A stretch of DNA of 64,000 nt. Origin: Capsicum annuum (taxonomy: Eukaryota; Streptophyta; Magnoliopsida; Solanales; Solanaceae). Of the stretch, positions 9,367 through 21,601 are shown one piece after another (position 1 is the stretch's first letter; every line of letters starts with the position of its first letter). The stretch spans positions 124,001 through 188,000 of the forward strand of contig NW_025856049.1 in the NCBI RefSeq assembly GCF_002878395.1, read 5' to 3'. The notes under the pieces are model-generated. The model worked only from the letters and a program-made list of their open reading frames with translations. It ran no database searches and was not told the DNA's origin. Both the position numbers and the translations under genes were made by a program.

Positions 9367-11280
9367 GCCCCGTATGTCGCATGTACTTTTTCTATTTATA
9401 TGTAAGTTGGTATAGCCTTGTAGTAGGTAATGAATGAGATTATGGGAATATTAATGGTGTAGATGGAATTCTAGAAGCTTCCCATACCTTTTTGTGTGAT
9501 GCGATCAAGTTAACATCGACACAACTATTTAACTTTGAATTGTTAGTTGGTAGTTCACTCGAAAGTTTAAAGTGACCGGGTAGGTACAAGTTGTAAGCTA
9601 GATTAAGGAGCTTAGGATCTGGAAATAGAATTAAAAATTGAGGTACTTGCTTGACTTAATTAAGCTAGTAGGTGAGTCACCTACTTGGGTTTATAATCCA
9701 AGTTAATGGACCAAGTCCAGCCAAGTTTATTAGTACACTTATTTTGGCCCAAATTATGTAAAAGGACAAGGAAAATTGAGAAAAGGCCCAATGTTCAAAT
9801 CTTCCAAGTCCCAAGTATAATTTAACCCAACTAAGAAATTAAGAAAGTAGGTGCATCACCTACTTTTACATTTTGAGCTGCTTGAACTCCCTAAGTAGGT
9901 GCATCACATACTTGGACCAACTTGATTAAATTTGTGGCCTAGAATCAGCTAAGTTGTTGGCCAAAATTAGGGACTTTATTAGGCCACATTATTTGTCATT
10001 TTCCATCATTCTTAAGTCACAAAAAAGGGTTACGTCACAAATTATCTATACTTACTTTTAAACAACAAGGAGCAATCCTATTTTCCTTTTAGGGTTCTTG
10101 AAGAAGCCCCAAGGTTTACAAGATAATGTTAGTAAAAACACTTATGGTTTATATTAATTATCTCAAGTAAGATTAGAAAACATGATTTAAGTGATTAATT
10201 ATTGATTCATGGTAGAGTATGGAACAATTTACTTGTTCACTTTTTGTTTGTTATTAAGAGATTTATTTTCTTCTTTCTTTTAAACTTGAAAGAAAAGTGA
10301 AAGTTGAATTTCTTGAGGAGTTCAAATTAAAAGAGTAAGTTGCGGAATTAAGGTAAGGTGACAACCCATTTTGTTCTCCTTATGTATGAATTTAATAAAG
10401 AATTATTGATGTGTTGTTCTTAAGAACTCAAGGGATGATGAGTTCAATAATTGACTGCTACAATAAAAGAAATTTGGGACTGTTTTATGGATTGTTTTTT
10501 ATGTATATGTTATGGGCTGCCAGGATGATGTTAGACAAAGGTGTGACTAATTTGAACTGAAATATAAAAGAAAGGTGTGGTGGTATACCACTGAACTGAT
10601 TATTGCATGTGTTAGTGCCCAATCTATTTTTTGTATTATTTGGAGAGTGTAATGAAGCTGAGGTGGTTTCGATGAATCATATAAGAACATGTATGGTATG
10701 TGGGTGTAATTGGAGGAGAAAAGGGTTAAATATCACCCTTGATTGATAGATTAAGTACTTATAGCCCGGTTACTATTTTGGTGATGCTAAGTAGCCCAAA
10801 TGTGTTGATTGGTTGCTAATACTAGTTTACCATATATTCTATTGTAGATAAGCAATATAAAAGTTGAGAAGTCAATTTGGGTTACTTTCAGAGTTATATA
10901 ACAAGGTATATAAGGCATACTCTATTTTGCTATCTTTGGTATGAAATCGGACAGTTGTTTCATCAAGTAAGTTTCAAAGGTTATCCTAAACTAAGTGATA
11001 CATAATAGAAACACATTACATTATTATTTATTTTAGCCAATGACCTTGTTCCCATTCTCTAATGTGTTAAAACACCTCAATATATGGTTATTACTTAACT
11101 TGCACATTTATTTTTACGAGAAAATTTTAGAAGTTCATTGTTTACCCAAAAAAGACCCATGTGTGTGTTTAGATCCTAAAAACTTCATTTGTGTGCCAAC
11201 AACTCTCTATCTCATTGCTATTACATTACGTGCCCATTGAGATGTCTTTTTTGGTAGATTATTGTTTCAAGGTACCATTA
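9367..11280 (+). repeat. GYP-A 3' LTR, left part
   Basis: It aligns with 1490-3408 of the 5' LTR and stops exactly where GYP-B is inserted. The resumed part is at 21602-22517. The first few bases of the LTR are lost. No independent gene is seen in it. Confidence 0.9.
9665..9983 (+). promoter_or_regulatory. LTR dyad array and decayed TATA (3' LTR copy)
   Basis: Three dyads occur at 9665-9687, 9844-9867 (AAAGTAGGTGCATCACCTAC core) and 9892-9915, at the same relative places as in the 5' LTR. The TATA-like box reads ACTTTATTAGG at 9973-9983, one base away from the 5' LTR form. Dyad 2 is better preserved here than at 1978. Confidence 0.55.
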
Positions 11281-12186
11281 TGTAACGTCCTGAACCTTGT
11301 ACCCGAAATGCTAAACGATGCTCATGACCTCGAAGGACTACAAACTAACCCATAACTAGTATCTGTACCTGAACACCACATATACTATATAAATGCAGAA
11401 ATAAATTTTTTAAGGTCGTAAGGTTCAAAACTTTAACATAACTGATAAAACATAACATATGGGTGGGGTATGAAATACCCAAAACAATAAAAACAAATGG
11501 TCTGAACATACTGTAGTCTGAAAAGCCTCTAACTGACTGAACTATTTGAATAAGTAGCTGATGGGACATGTCCCCAAGTAACTCCAATGAAAATATTAAT
11601 TAATGAGATAATGAAGTAATGATTATATCCTCAAAGGATGAGGATACACTGCTAACTCTGACTGCAAAGACTGGAATCCTATGGATGCTCTGGACCTTGT
11701 GCTTCTGAACTTATGGTATAAAATACCACAGTGCAAATACGTCAGTACGTTGGAATATACTGGTATGCATGTGAGGTAGGCTAAATGCAAAGGGTTCATA
11801 TGCATGAACTGTACTAACTAACAGAATAACATAAACATGAGAATACATATATAAATACATAATAACTGTAACTGAGTTAGTGACAACATGATTACTGAAC
11901 CTGAGTAGTGATAACATGAGATACTAATAACTATATAACTGAAATAACTGATACTAAGCGACTGTATCTGACAGTCTAGGTTCTGATAGAACTAGCTGAG
12001 TTTCTTACTATTCTAAATGTACTGTATCTAACAGTCCTGAATTATGTAGAACTATCTGAATTCTATTACAAAGACTGAATAATTGTATCTGATAATCCTG
12101 ATTCTATAACTGAAACTATAGGAAGTAGTCATCTATCCGACATGCCCAAAATATCCCATTATGGATTAGTTGGTGTCCAATCTATA

Positions 12187-12353
12187 ACCCCAATATAACA
12201 GCTGGCTTATTGAGAATAGTGGGAACCCTCATATAACAGGTTAAGAGACCTCATCTACCCTCACATAATAGGCTATGATGTCTCAACCTTTGCTGGCTAT
12301 ATAGCTCAGGAACGCAATGATTGCTTCTTAGAATCTCACCCTCATATAACAGG
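12187..12353 (-). repeat. Four-copy spaced 17-bp motif in GYP-B LTR
   Basis: Copies related to CCCTCATATAACAGG lie at 12187-12202, 12225-12240, 12257-12272 and 12338-12353. Start-to-start spacing is 38, 32 and 81 bases. The other LTR keeps the same four copies with spacing 38, 33 and 81. Diverged versions (ACCTGTTAGAT) are seen in GYP-C and SOLO-3 in reverse orientation. Confidence 0.6.
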
Positions 12354-13299
12354 TTGGTGCATATCCTTGGGTTCCCTCGGTGCTAATTTCTACTACAATC
12401 TGAATAGACACCGAACATGATTAACTAAATTGACTAGACTGAGTTAACTGAGTTCTGTTGACTAATGGAATACTACTGACATTACTGAATTTTTGAGATT
12501 TCTTGGATTACTATGTTTACTGAGTTTTCGTGAGTCACATGACTGACTTAATTTCTATGAGCATGGCTCGACTAAGAGTATCTTAAAAACACGACACTGG
12601 CTCATGGCACATAGCTAATTGTTGGGTACAAGTACCCCCAGGACTGGATAGCATGAAACTGACAAAGCATGACTTTCTTGAATACATAGCCAACAACGAC
12701 AATACATAATATAATAATATGGGGATTTCATGAAGTACAAGTGCTAAAGCACCACAATGGCTACACCTATATCCATAATTCATTGACTAAGACATTTCAT
12801 CAAATACTTAACATGCATGAAGTTGTACATGAATGGGGTTTTCATATTATCATACTAGTATGACACTTTTCCTTCACATAGGCATTTAATCATTAATACA
12901 TCTAATAATCATGGATACATCAATCAACTTGTAAATTGAAGGGTTTATCATGGTTATTATTGAAATCACCACATCCTAGGGTCAATCATTGGACTATGTA
13001 TTTTCAAACATGAATCAAAATGCCACGATATTATGAAAATGAATTTTAATTCTATTTAACTCATGAACATTCATAAATACACAAATATTGGATTTTGAAA
13101 TGAGATTCTTGAGCATCATGATTGAAAGGGACCCATGAATCAACACATGACATACCTGGATTGTGAGTTTCTTGAAGTTCTTGGACTTAAAGAACTTGAA
13201 ATTCTTGGTTTCTTGAAGAAGGATTTGGATCTTGTTCTTGGGGATTATCTTTGATAGAAAACCCTAATTTGTTGTTGTGAATTAATAATAAACTTATGA

Positions 13300-13620
13300 G
13301 CCTTGATCTGATATAATTAGAGGTTAAAAAGGGTGGAAAAGACCCCAATAACCTTTTAAAAATGACTTTAAAATAACTGAATGAACTATGCAATGGTGGG
13401 TGTGATGATCCATCGCTGGGTCGATGGTCCGTCGGTCCATACCATCACACCTGGGAAGTATATGGGTTCACTACCTCTGCTGCAATGGCTTAGGCGATGG
13501 TCCATCGCTAGATCAATGGTTGGTCAGCCTGAGCCGCCGCCCTTAGATAAAAGGTGGTCTCACTACCTCCGCTGCGACGACTTTGGTGATGGTCTATCTC
13601 TAGCTCAATAGTTCGTCGAC
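13300..13620 (-). promoter_or_regulatory. GYP-B LTR dyad array with TATA-like box
   Basis: A cluster of short dyads related to GATGGTCCATCG and CGATGGTCCGTC spans 13404-13620. On the minus strand it is followed downstream by a TATA-like AATTATATCAG near 13310-13325. The right LTR has the same arrangement (21158-21390). Promoter function is inferred from the shared arrangement in other LTRs. Confidence 0.5.
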
Positions 13621-13856
13621 CCTTGCCGTTGCACCTATGTGATTTTGACTACTTTCTCTAAAATGGCCATATCTTTCTATCCTAATAATGGATTTGGACT
13701 AAATTGGTATCATTGGAAAGCAAATTCAATTTCCCACATTAAATCAAGTGAAAATCTTAAAAAATTCCACGTATAGAAAAGTGGATTCTTCTTTCAAAGT
13801 CAGTTTATAACATACTTGGAATGATTTCAAGCTAGGTAGAAGTATGGGTTATTATA

Positions 13857-13895
13857 ATATCTACCCATTGAGAACATTCATCCTCGAATGAGACT
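13857..13895 (-). other. GYP-B polypurine tract and 3' end
   Basis: Read on the minus strand, CATTCGAGGATGAATGTTCT is followed by CAATGGGTAGAT and the LTR. This parallels the ends of GYP-A and GYP-C. Confidence 0.65.
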
Positions 13896-14269
13896 GATTG
13901 AAAGGGGATAAGATAAAATGACATACATACTGAACATGAATAACTGGAATATGATCTCATGACTGATGTAATTGATAACTGAATATATTATACTGATCGT
14001 GTATATCTAATGCATGTATAACTGATTCATGAATGCATGACTGAGTGTTCTGATGAACTAAGGTTCTCACATTGAGAATGCATATATGATACATGATTAT
14101 ATGACAAAACTGGTGCGTTAATGCTTGACTGAGTATGCTATGGTATTTATTACCAAGTTTATCATGGAATTCTTATCATGAAATAGATACCAATTTGTAA
14201 CTGAAATTTGAGCATGAAACTGAAAAACGTAATGAGAATTAATACCTTGAGCTAGATCTGATTTTGTGA

Positions 14270-14480
14270 ATAAGAGGTAAGGATACTTGGTCCACATGTA
14301 TACTTCTGCTTCGCTAGTAACTCCCTCAACGGACTAATTTTGCCAAAGAACTTTGACAAAAGGGACTTTTTTGTTCCTCAATCTATGAGTCAGGTAGTCA
14401 AGAATTTTAACTGAGATCTCATCATAGGAGAGGTTATTCTGAGCATCTATGCTCTAAATAGGGACTACAACTGTTGGGTA
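14270..14480 (-). pseudogene. GYP-B chromodomain relic
   Basis: Minus-strand translation gives SYDEISVKILDYLTHRLRNK, then VPFVKVLWQN and SVEGVTSEAE. This is the chromodomain tail that follows integrase in chromoviruses, with one internal stop. The preceding KCIGYPTVVVPI block is at about 14430-14480. GYP-C has the same block (KCIGDPTVLVPI), so the two elements are close relatives. Confidence 0.75.
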
Positions 14481-14689
14481 ACCTATGCACTTCTTGAGCA
14501 AAGAGACATGGAAGACTAGATGAACTGAGGATAGATATGAAGAAAATAAGAGTTCATAAGCTACCTTGCCGATTCGACTGAGAATCTTGAATGGACCAAT
14601 ATATCAGGGATTAAGCTTTCCCTTCTTGCCGAATCTCTTTACTTCCTTCATAGGAAAGATATTTAGATATACATGGTCACCCATCTCAA

Positions 14690-15560
14690 ACTCAAGATCC
14701 TTTCTGCGCACATCTACATAAGACTTTTGTCAGCTCCTACCATCAACTGTACTTTCTCTAAAGCATCGAATACTAAGTAAGGCCCTATAACTGAGGCCTC
14801 ACTAACGTTGAACCAACCAATTGGAGATCTGTATCTCCTACCATAGATAGCTTCAAATAGAGCCATCCAAATATAACAATGATAGTTGTTGTTGTATGTA
14901 AACTCAATCAAAGTCAAGTGGTTATCCCAACTATCCTTAAAATCAAATGCATATGCCCTTAGCATATCTTCTAAAGTCTAAATTGTCTTTTCTGCTTGAT
15001 CATCTGCCTGAGGGTGGAAGACTGTACTGAGATAAACGTGAGTAGCAAGACCCTTTCAGAATGCTTTCCAAAAATACTAGGCGAACTGGGTACCTTTATG
15101 TGAGATAATGGGTAACGGAAAACCGTACAATCCAACCAACTATCTGATGTAGAGTTTGGCATAATCCTCAACTTAATAAGAGGTATGGACTGGAAGAAAA
15201 TGAGCTGATATGGTCATCTTATCTACAATGACCCAAACTGAATCATGTTGGCGATGAGTACGAGACAAACCCATCACAAAGTCCATGTTCACTTCTTACC
15301 ACTTCCAAGTACAAATACTAAACTCCTACATGGACCCACTAGGTTTTTTATGCTCTATCTTAACCTGTGAAAAAGTAGAGCACCTAGCCACAAACTATGC
15401 AATATCTCTCTTCATCCCCATCCACAAATAGATTTCCCATAAGTCACGGTACATCTTTGTGGCCTCTAGATGAACAGAGTAGCCTGCACCACGAGCTTTT
15501 ACAATAATTCACTACCTTAAGTCATCTACTCCTGGAACACACAAACGACCCTGACAACGT
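14690..15560 (-). pseudogene. GYP-B integrase relic
   Basis: The open stretch 14714-14965 (minus) carries the core end: LRAYAFDFKDSWDNHLTLIE, TYNNNYH and RRYRSPIGWF. Just upstream, QADDQAEKTI (about 14985-15015) holds the catalytic Glu. The second Asp block reads IISHKGTQF near 15100, so the Asp of SDRG has become His. The zinc-binding region lies at about 15360-15470 and contains several stops. The element cannot integrate with this protein. Confidence 0.8.
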
Positions 15561-15789
15561 AATACACCATATCCCCGTTGGGAGAAAAACTCTACTTTCT
15601 AATCCTTGACTGACTCTTTCAACTTAGAAAGGCTAGGACCTCTATCTTGCTTTTCTTTCACCTCAGAAACTAGATATGATTCTAAACTAGTCTAAACGCA
15701 TATGTCACCCTTCTCTTAATCAACTGAGCGAACACATAGTCTGGTAAGATGATGGATTTCCTGAGTTAACTTCTTCTTACTATCCTCAA

Positions 15790-16390
15790 AATAAGCAACA
15801 CTACTTATAAACAACCTACTAAGAGCGTTATCCATGATGTTGGCCTTGCCAGGATAATAAAGGACACTTTTTTCATAATCTTTCAAGAGCTCTAACTACC
15901 TTCTCTGACAAAGATTCAGATCTTTCTTAGAAAAGATATACTAAATGATTTTGTGATCAGTGAACACATCCACATGAACTCTATATAGATAATGCCTCCA
16001 AATCTTTAAGGAAAATACTATAGCTGCTAACTTAAGATAATGAGTAGGATAATTCTTCTCATGAGGTTAAGCTGTCAGGAGGAATAGGCTATGACCTTAC
16101 CATGATGTATGAGGAAACAACCCAAATCTACTCTGGATGAATCACAACACACTACGAGCCCATCTGGACCATCTTAATGAGTTAAGATTGGAGCTGAGGT
16201 TAGTCGAGTCTTCAACTCCTGAAAACTCTTCTCACAAGGATCTGACCACTAATACTTGAATTTCTTCTAAGTCAATCATCACATAGGGGATACAATAAAA
16301 GAGCATCCCTCGAAAAACAATATCTAATAGCCATCCAAATCTAAAAAACTCCTGATATCTGACGGAGAGACAGGTCAAGGCTAGTTTCTT
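15790..16390 (-). pseudogene. GYP-B RNase H and RT connection relic
   Basis: The RNase H C-terminal signature reads YYPGKANIMDNALSRL near 15815-15862, where the family has HPGKANVVADALSR. Further upstream on this strand (about 15880-16390), RNase H and RT-connection sequence is present with many stops. The expected order between RT and integrase supports the call. Confidence 0.65.
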
Positions 16391-16399
16391 ACTGCTTTG

Positions 16400-17010
16400 G
16401 TCTTTTGAGGATCAACCCTAATGCCATCATCGTAAATGGAATGACCAAGAAATGCAACTGAACTTACCAAAAATTTGCACTTACTAAATTTGGCAAACAT
16501 CTGATGATCTTTGAGAGTCTAAAGTACAATTTTGAGATGGTTTACATAATCACGCTCACTGCGGGAATAGACCAGAATAACATCTATGAAAGCTATGACA
16601 AATACCAATAGGTACTGCTTGAACACCCAGTTCATCAAGTCTAACAAAGCTACTGGGGCAAAGGTAAGACCAAAGGACATAACTAAGAATTTAAAGTAAC
16701 CATACTGAGTAAGAAAGTCTATTTTTGGAATGTCACATTCTCTGCCTCTGAGCTGATGATAGCCTGATCTGAGGTCTATCTTGGTGAAATAGCTGGCACC
16801 CTGAAGTTGGTCAAACAAGTCATTGATTCTTGGAAGTAGACATTTGTTCTTGACCGTGACTTTTTTGAGCTGATAATAATCAATCTATATTCTGAGAGAA
16901 CCGTCTTTCTTGCATAAGAATAAGACTGGTGCACCGCACAGGGACACACTAGGCCTAATGAATCTCTTATCTAAGAGATACTTCAACTACTTCTTCAATT
17001 CTCTAAGTTT
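16400..17010 (-). pseudogene. GYP-B reverse transcriptase relic
   Basis: The open stretch 16519-16818 gives [20 protein letters not shown], then [13 protein letters not shown]. The active site reads FIDV where FIDD is expected, so the second catalytic Asp is lost. The N-terminal part (about 16819-17000) has the block for APVLF..DGS..IDYRQL in a broken frame. GYP-A has lost the same residue by a different change (FIDC). Confidence 0.82.
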
Positions 17011-17329
17011 TGCTGGTGCCATTTTGTATGGCAGAATAGATATAGGCTGAGTATCTGGAAGTAGATCAATGTCATAGATCTTCGGGAAAGACATCTTGAT
17101 ATTCCTGGAAGATCTCTGAGAAGGACATCTGGATATTCCTTCATGACTGGTACTGAATCTAGACTGGAAGTTTCAGAACTAGTGTCCTTAACTTTAACAT
17201 GATGATAGACACATCCTTTAGATATTATTATCCGTGCCCAAAGGTAGGAAATAAGCCGACCTCTGAAAGATGAAGTGCTACCCTTCCACTCTAGGATAGG
17301 TTCATTCAGAAACTAAAACTAGACTATTT

Positions 17330-17910
17330 TATTTTTGTAGTTGAATGTGGCATAGCAGGAATGAAGCCAGTCCATGTCGAGAATGACATCAAAATCAGTG
17401 ATCTCTAATTTGACTAAATCTAGTGAGGTGACTTTCTAAAATATCATAACTAGATAGTTTCTGTATACCTATTGGGCTATGATAGTTTTAGCCACTAGGG
17501 TAGATACTGATAAGGGCTTTTCTATAATTTCGGGATTGACTCCAGAATCAACTACTTTATAAGGAGTAATAAAATATAAAGAAGCTCTTGGATCTAGTAA
17601 AGCATAAACATTCACATGAAAGATTTGTAACATACCACTAACCACATTAGGAGAATTTTCCTGATCTTACCGAGATTGGAGGGCATAAAGTTGATTTGGG
17701 CATTGCCCACTAGTAGTACTGGCGGTGGAACCCTACTATTTTGGGTGATCAGACTAAGCTGAAGAACAGTTCTGCAGACCCTGAGGACCGAGTTGAGGAT
17801 AGTCTCAATCTCTATGGCCTAGCTTGCCACATCTTAAACAAATACCGCTCCCAACTCTACAAATACCCTGATGGCACTTGCCACAAGTCTGGCAAAGAGG
17901 ATAGGTACGA
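17330..17910 (-). pseudogene. GYP-B zinc knuckles and aspartic protease relic
   Basis: The minus-strand segment at about 17810-17900 encodes a Cys-rich block (CPTCGKCHQGIC, then CLRCGKLG), a paired zinc-knuckle region. The protease follows towards 17330. NVYALLDP is at about 17590-17620 and DVILDMDWL near 17340-17400. Several stops interrupt it. Confidence 0.7.
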
Positions 17911-18099
17911 GCACCGCTAAAACTGCCCTGAGACTTAGAGCCTAGTGCTCTATCTCTTTTACCATCCCTAAATATAGAAGCTGGAGCACTAGCTAAAGAG
18001 GGAGGTGGAATTGCAAATTTAAGATGAAATTAAAAATAGTGTCCTTATTTTGATTTGGGATGAGCAAAGTTGTAACTGCCTATCCTTTCACTCCTATTC

Positions 18100-18760
18100 T
18101 ACTTCTCCCTCATCTTAATCTACTGTTCTTTTATCTACTGAGCATAGGTTATAAGCCTTGCTATGTTTATTTCACTATTCAACATCACAAACCTGCACTC
18201 ATTGACTACACTATTATTCACCCCAAAAACAAACTTACTCATTTTAGACCTGCTATGTGCAACCACATGAAAAACATATCTGGCTAATTGTGTAAACTTA
18301 AGAGAATACTCTTTCACTATAAGGTTGCCCTGCCTGAGGTTGATAAATTCTAATACTTAAGTTTCTCTCAGCTCTAGGGGAATGAATCTATTTGAGAATG
18401 GAGTTGAAAACTCCTCCCACTCAATAGGCCCTACATCTACAACCAACTTTGACTTTGACTATTTATACCAAGGGTGAGCAACATCCTACAACTAATATGC
18501 AGCTAGCTCAGCACTCTCACTTGAAGTAACCCCCATATGATTTGTAACTTTCTGAACCTGATAAATTTTTTTTGAGGTTCCTCATCTATCTTAGTCCCGG
18601 GAAATGGTGGAGGATTCATTCGGGTGAAGTCCTGAATCCTGGCAACAGCTGAATTGGCAACTGGGTTGATAAGAATAATAATTGGTCATTTATTTTGAGC
18701 AGAAAATGACTGAGCAAGAGTAGTGAATACAACTCTAAACGCTCCATGAGAGACGTGTTT
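18100..18760 (-). pseudogene. GYP-B gag relic
   Basis: Minus-strand blocks in order are IQDFTRMNPPPFPGTKIDEE (about 18570-18640), LEFINLRQGNLIVKEYSLKF (about 18290-18350) and CRFVMLNSEINIARL (about 18145-18190). These are the conserved parts of the retrotransposon gag domain in this family. Frame changes and stops separate them. It is distinct in sequence from GYP-A gag. Confidence 0.75.
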
Positions 18761-19020
18761 GCCCAAATGATCTTTGGGTTGAGGGCCTGGTAAATTCCCA
18801 TTTCTTATTATTAGAGATATGTTCTATAGAAGAAAGGTAGAAATGAATTAGACTGACAGATTTACTTGAGCTTTTGGTCACTGGCATGACAATAATACTG
18901 AAAGAAGGGAAACTGTTTCTAAAAGATCTTGTAGCCACTTGTACATAAATGTGGCGCAAAACACACCCATGTATAAGACTCTACAAGATGTTGTTTGTAG
19001 ACTTAATAGAACTCTGTTAA

Positions 19021-19039
19021 ACCTTAGGCTCTGATACCA
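19021..19039 (-). other. GYP-B primer-binding site (initiator-Met tRNA type)
   Basis: On the minus strand this reads TGGTATCAGAGCCTAAGGT. It lies four bases inside the LTR boundary and has the exact plant initiator-Met consensus at its start. It is the best-preserved primer site in the window. Confidence 0.9.
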
Positions 19040-19987
19040 AGTTTGTAACGCCTCGAATTTGGTACCCGAAAAGCTAGACAGTGGTTGTGACCCCGAAGGA
19101 CCACAAGCTAACCCATGACTGATATCTGTACCTAAACACTGCATAATATACTGTACAAATGTAAAACAAAAAGGTTGTAAGGGCGTATGTTTCAAAACAT
19201 TAATATAACTGATAAAACATAACATATGGGTAGGTTATGAAATACCCAAAACAACTAAAATAAATGATCTAAACATACTATAGCCTAAAAATCCTCTAAT
19301 TGACTGAACTATTTGAATAAGAAGTTGATGGGACATGTCCCCAACTAACTCAAACTAATAAATTAATTAATGAGATAGTAAAGTAATGGTCATTTCCTCA
19401 AAGGATAAGGACTCACTACTAATTCTGACAGTGGATACTGGAATGCTACTGATACTCTGGAATCGTGCTTCTGAACCTATGGTATAAAACACCATAGCAC
19501 AAATATTTTAATACGTTGGAATATACTGATATGCATGTGAGGTAGCTGTAATGGAAAGGGTTCACATGTAAATAAATTAACTAACTGTATAACAAAATGT
19601 GAGAATGCATGCATGAATATATAATAACCGTAACTGAGTTCATGACAACATGATTACAGAACCTGAGTAACGATAATTGTATAACTGAAATAACTAATGC
19701 TAAGCTACTATATCTGACAGTCTAGGTTTTGATGAAACTAGCTAAGTTTCATACCGTTCTAGGTTGACGTTATCTGATAGTCCTAAATTTTGTAAAACTA
19801 TCTGATTTCTATTATTGAGACTTAATGATTATACCTGGCAGTCCTTATTCTAGAACTAAAACTATGGGAAGTAGTCATCTAACCGACATGCCCTTAATAT
19901 GCTATTATGGCTGAGTTAGGGTTTAATTTGTAACACCAATTAAATGGGTGTAAATACCGTAGCACTGGTAAGGAAAATTTGTGAGTA

Positions 19988-20155
19988 ACCCACATATAAC
20001 AGGTGACTCTACTAAGTACGATGGAAACCCTCATATAATAGGTTAAGCCACCATATATACCCTTATATAACAGGCTATGATTTCGCAACCTATGATGGCT
20101 ATGTAGTTCAGCAATGCCAGGATTGCTTCTAAGAATCACACCCTCATATAACAGG
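19988..20155 (-). repeat. Four-copy spaced 17-bp motif, second LTR
   Basis: Copies begin at 19988, 20026, 20059 and 20140 and match CCCTCATATAACAGG with few changes. The spacing is the same as in the other LTR (within one base). Confidence 0.6.
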
Positions 20156-21157
20156 TGTGTTGCTATCTTGGGTTCACTCAGTGATAATTTCTACTATCAT
20201 CTAAATAGACACTGAACATGATTAACTGAACTAACTAGGCTGGGTTAACTTAGTTTTATTTACTAAAGGAATACTACTGATATTACTAAAATTCTGAGAT
20301 TTCAGGGATGATAGAGTTTACTGAGTTTTCCTAAGTCATATGACTGACTGAATTTCTATGAACATGGCTCGACTAAGAGTATCTTGAAAACATGACATTA
20401 AATCAAAACACACAATTAATCGTTGAGTACAAGAACCCCCAGGACTCGATAGCATAAAACTGGAAAAGCATAACTTTCTTTAACACATGACGAACATTAG
20501 CAATCCATAATATAATAAGATGGGGATTTCAAGAAGTACAAGTGCTAAAGAAACACAATGACTACACCTATATCCACAATTCATTGACTAAGACATTTCA
20601 TTAAACACTTAACATACATGAACTTGTACATGAATGGGGATTTCATATTATGATACTAGTATGGCACATTACCTTCACGTACGCATTTAATCAATACATT
20701 GGGAGCATGCTCTATTTATACAATCTTTAATACATCTAATAATTATGGATACATCAATCAACTTGTAAATTGAAGGGTTTATTATGGTTATCATGAAAAT
20801 CATAACATCCTAGGGTCAACCATTGGAATATGTGATTTCAAACATGAATCAAAACCCCACAACATCTTGAACATGAATTTCAATTATGTTTAAATCGTGA
20901 ACATTTATAAATACAAAAATATTTGATTTTGAAAAGAGATTCTTGAAGAACTTGCATTTCTTGGTTTGTTGAAGAATGATTTGGATCTTATTCTTGGGGA
21001 TTATATTTGAGAGAAAACCCTAATTTTATGTTGTGAATGAATAATGAACTTATGAGCCTTGATCTGACATAATTAGAGTTTAAAACTGGTGGAAAGAATC
21101 CAAATACCCTTTTAAAAATAACTTTAAAATAATAGAACAAACTATGCGATTGTGGGT

Positions 21158-21390
21158 GTGATGGTCTGTTGCTGGGCCAATGGTCCATCGGTCTTGACCG
21201 TCACAACTTGGTAGAATAGGGGTTCACTGCCTATGCTACGATGTCTTAGGTGACTGTCCGCCGCTAGGTCAATAGTCCGTCAGCCTGAGCCATCGCCCAT
21301 AGGAAAAAGGTGGTCTCACTACCTCTGATGCGATTAGTTGGGTGATAGTCCATTGCTAGCTTGACGGTCCATCGACCCTCACCATTTCAC
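21158..21390 (-). promoter_or_regulatory. GYP-B LTR dyad array, second LTR
   Basis: A cluster of ATGGTCCATCGGTC- and GACGGTCCATCG-like dyads at the same LTR position as 13404-13620. The TATA-like AATTATGTCAG-type sequence lies downstream on the minus strand near 21070. Confidence 0.5.
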
Positions 21391-21601
21391 CTTGGAAGTT
21401 TTAACTATTTTTTATAAAACAACCATAACTTTCTACCCCGATACCAGATTTGGATGAAATTTGTATCGTTGGAAAGCTAATTAAATTTCCCACATAATAA
21501 AAAATTCCACATATATAAATTTTGATTCATCTTTCAAAGTAAATGTCTAACATACTTGGGATGATTTCAAGATAGGTTGTTGTACGAGTTATTACACATA
21601 A

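Larger units (their letters stand above)
11281..13856 (-). repeat. GYP-B 3' LTR
   Basis: It starts TGTAACGTCCTGAAC and ends GGGTTATTATA on the plus strand. It aligns with 19044-21596 throughout. It carries the 17-bp repeat set (12187-12353) and the dyad array (13404-13620). Short open stretches inside it have no counterpart in the other LTR and are not genes. Confidence 0.9.
11281..21596 (-). mobile_element. GYP-B, Ty3/gypsy chromovirus-type element nested in GYP-A LTR
   Basis: A complete minus-strand element with LTRs 11281-13856 and 19044-21596 (about 2.55-2.58 kb) and an interior of about 5.2 kb. The flanking 5-bp duplication is catta (11276-11280) and cataa (21597-21601); the undisturbed 5' LTR of GYP-A carries cataa at this point. 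The primer site, gag, zinc knuckles, protease, RT, RNase H, integrase, chromodomain and polypurine tract are in the expected order. The LTR motifs are shared with GYP-C and SOLO-3, so it belongs to that wider group. Confidence 0.92.
19044..21596 (-). repeat. GYP-B 5' LTR
   Basis: It runs from TGTAACGCCTCGAAT to GAGTTATTACA on the plus strand and aligns with 11281-13856. It holds the four-copy 17-bp motif at 19988-20155 and the dyad array at 21158-21390. Confidence 0.9.

Noticed and set aside
11345..11917. Three overlapping short minus-strand frames in the GYP-B 3' LTR
   Set aside because: They lie wholly inside an LTR, and the homologous positions of the other LTR have stops. Chance frames.
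12187..12353. CRISPR-like spaced repeats
   Set aside because: Only four degenerate copies with unequal spacing, inside an LTR of a plant retrotransposon.
19021..19039. Possible tRNA gene fragment
   Set aside because: The match is limited to the complement of the tRNA 3' end next to an LTR border, so it is a primer-binding site. No cloverleaf is present.
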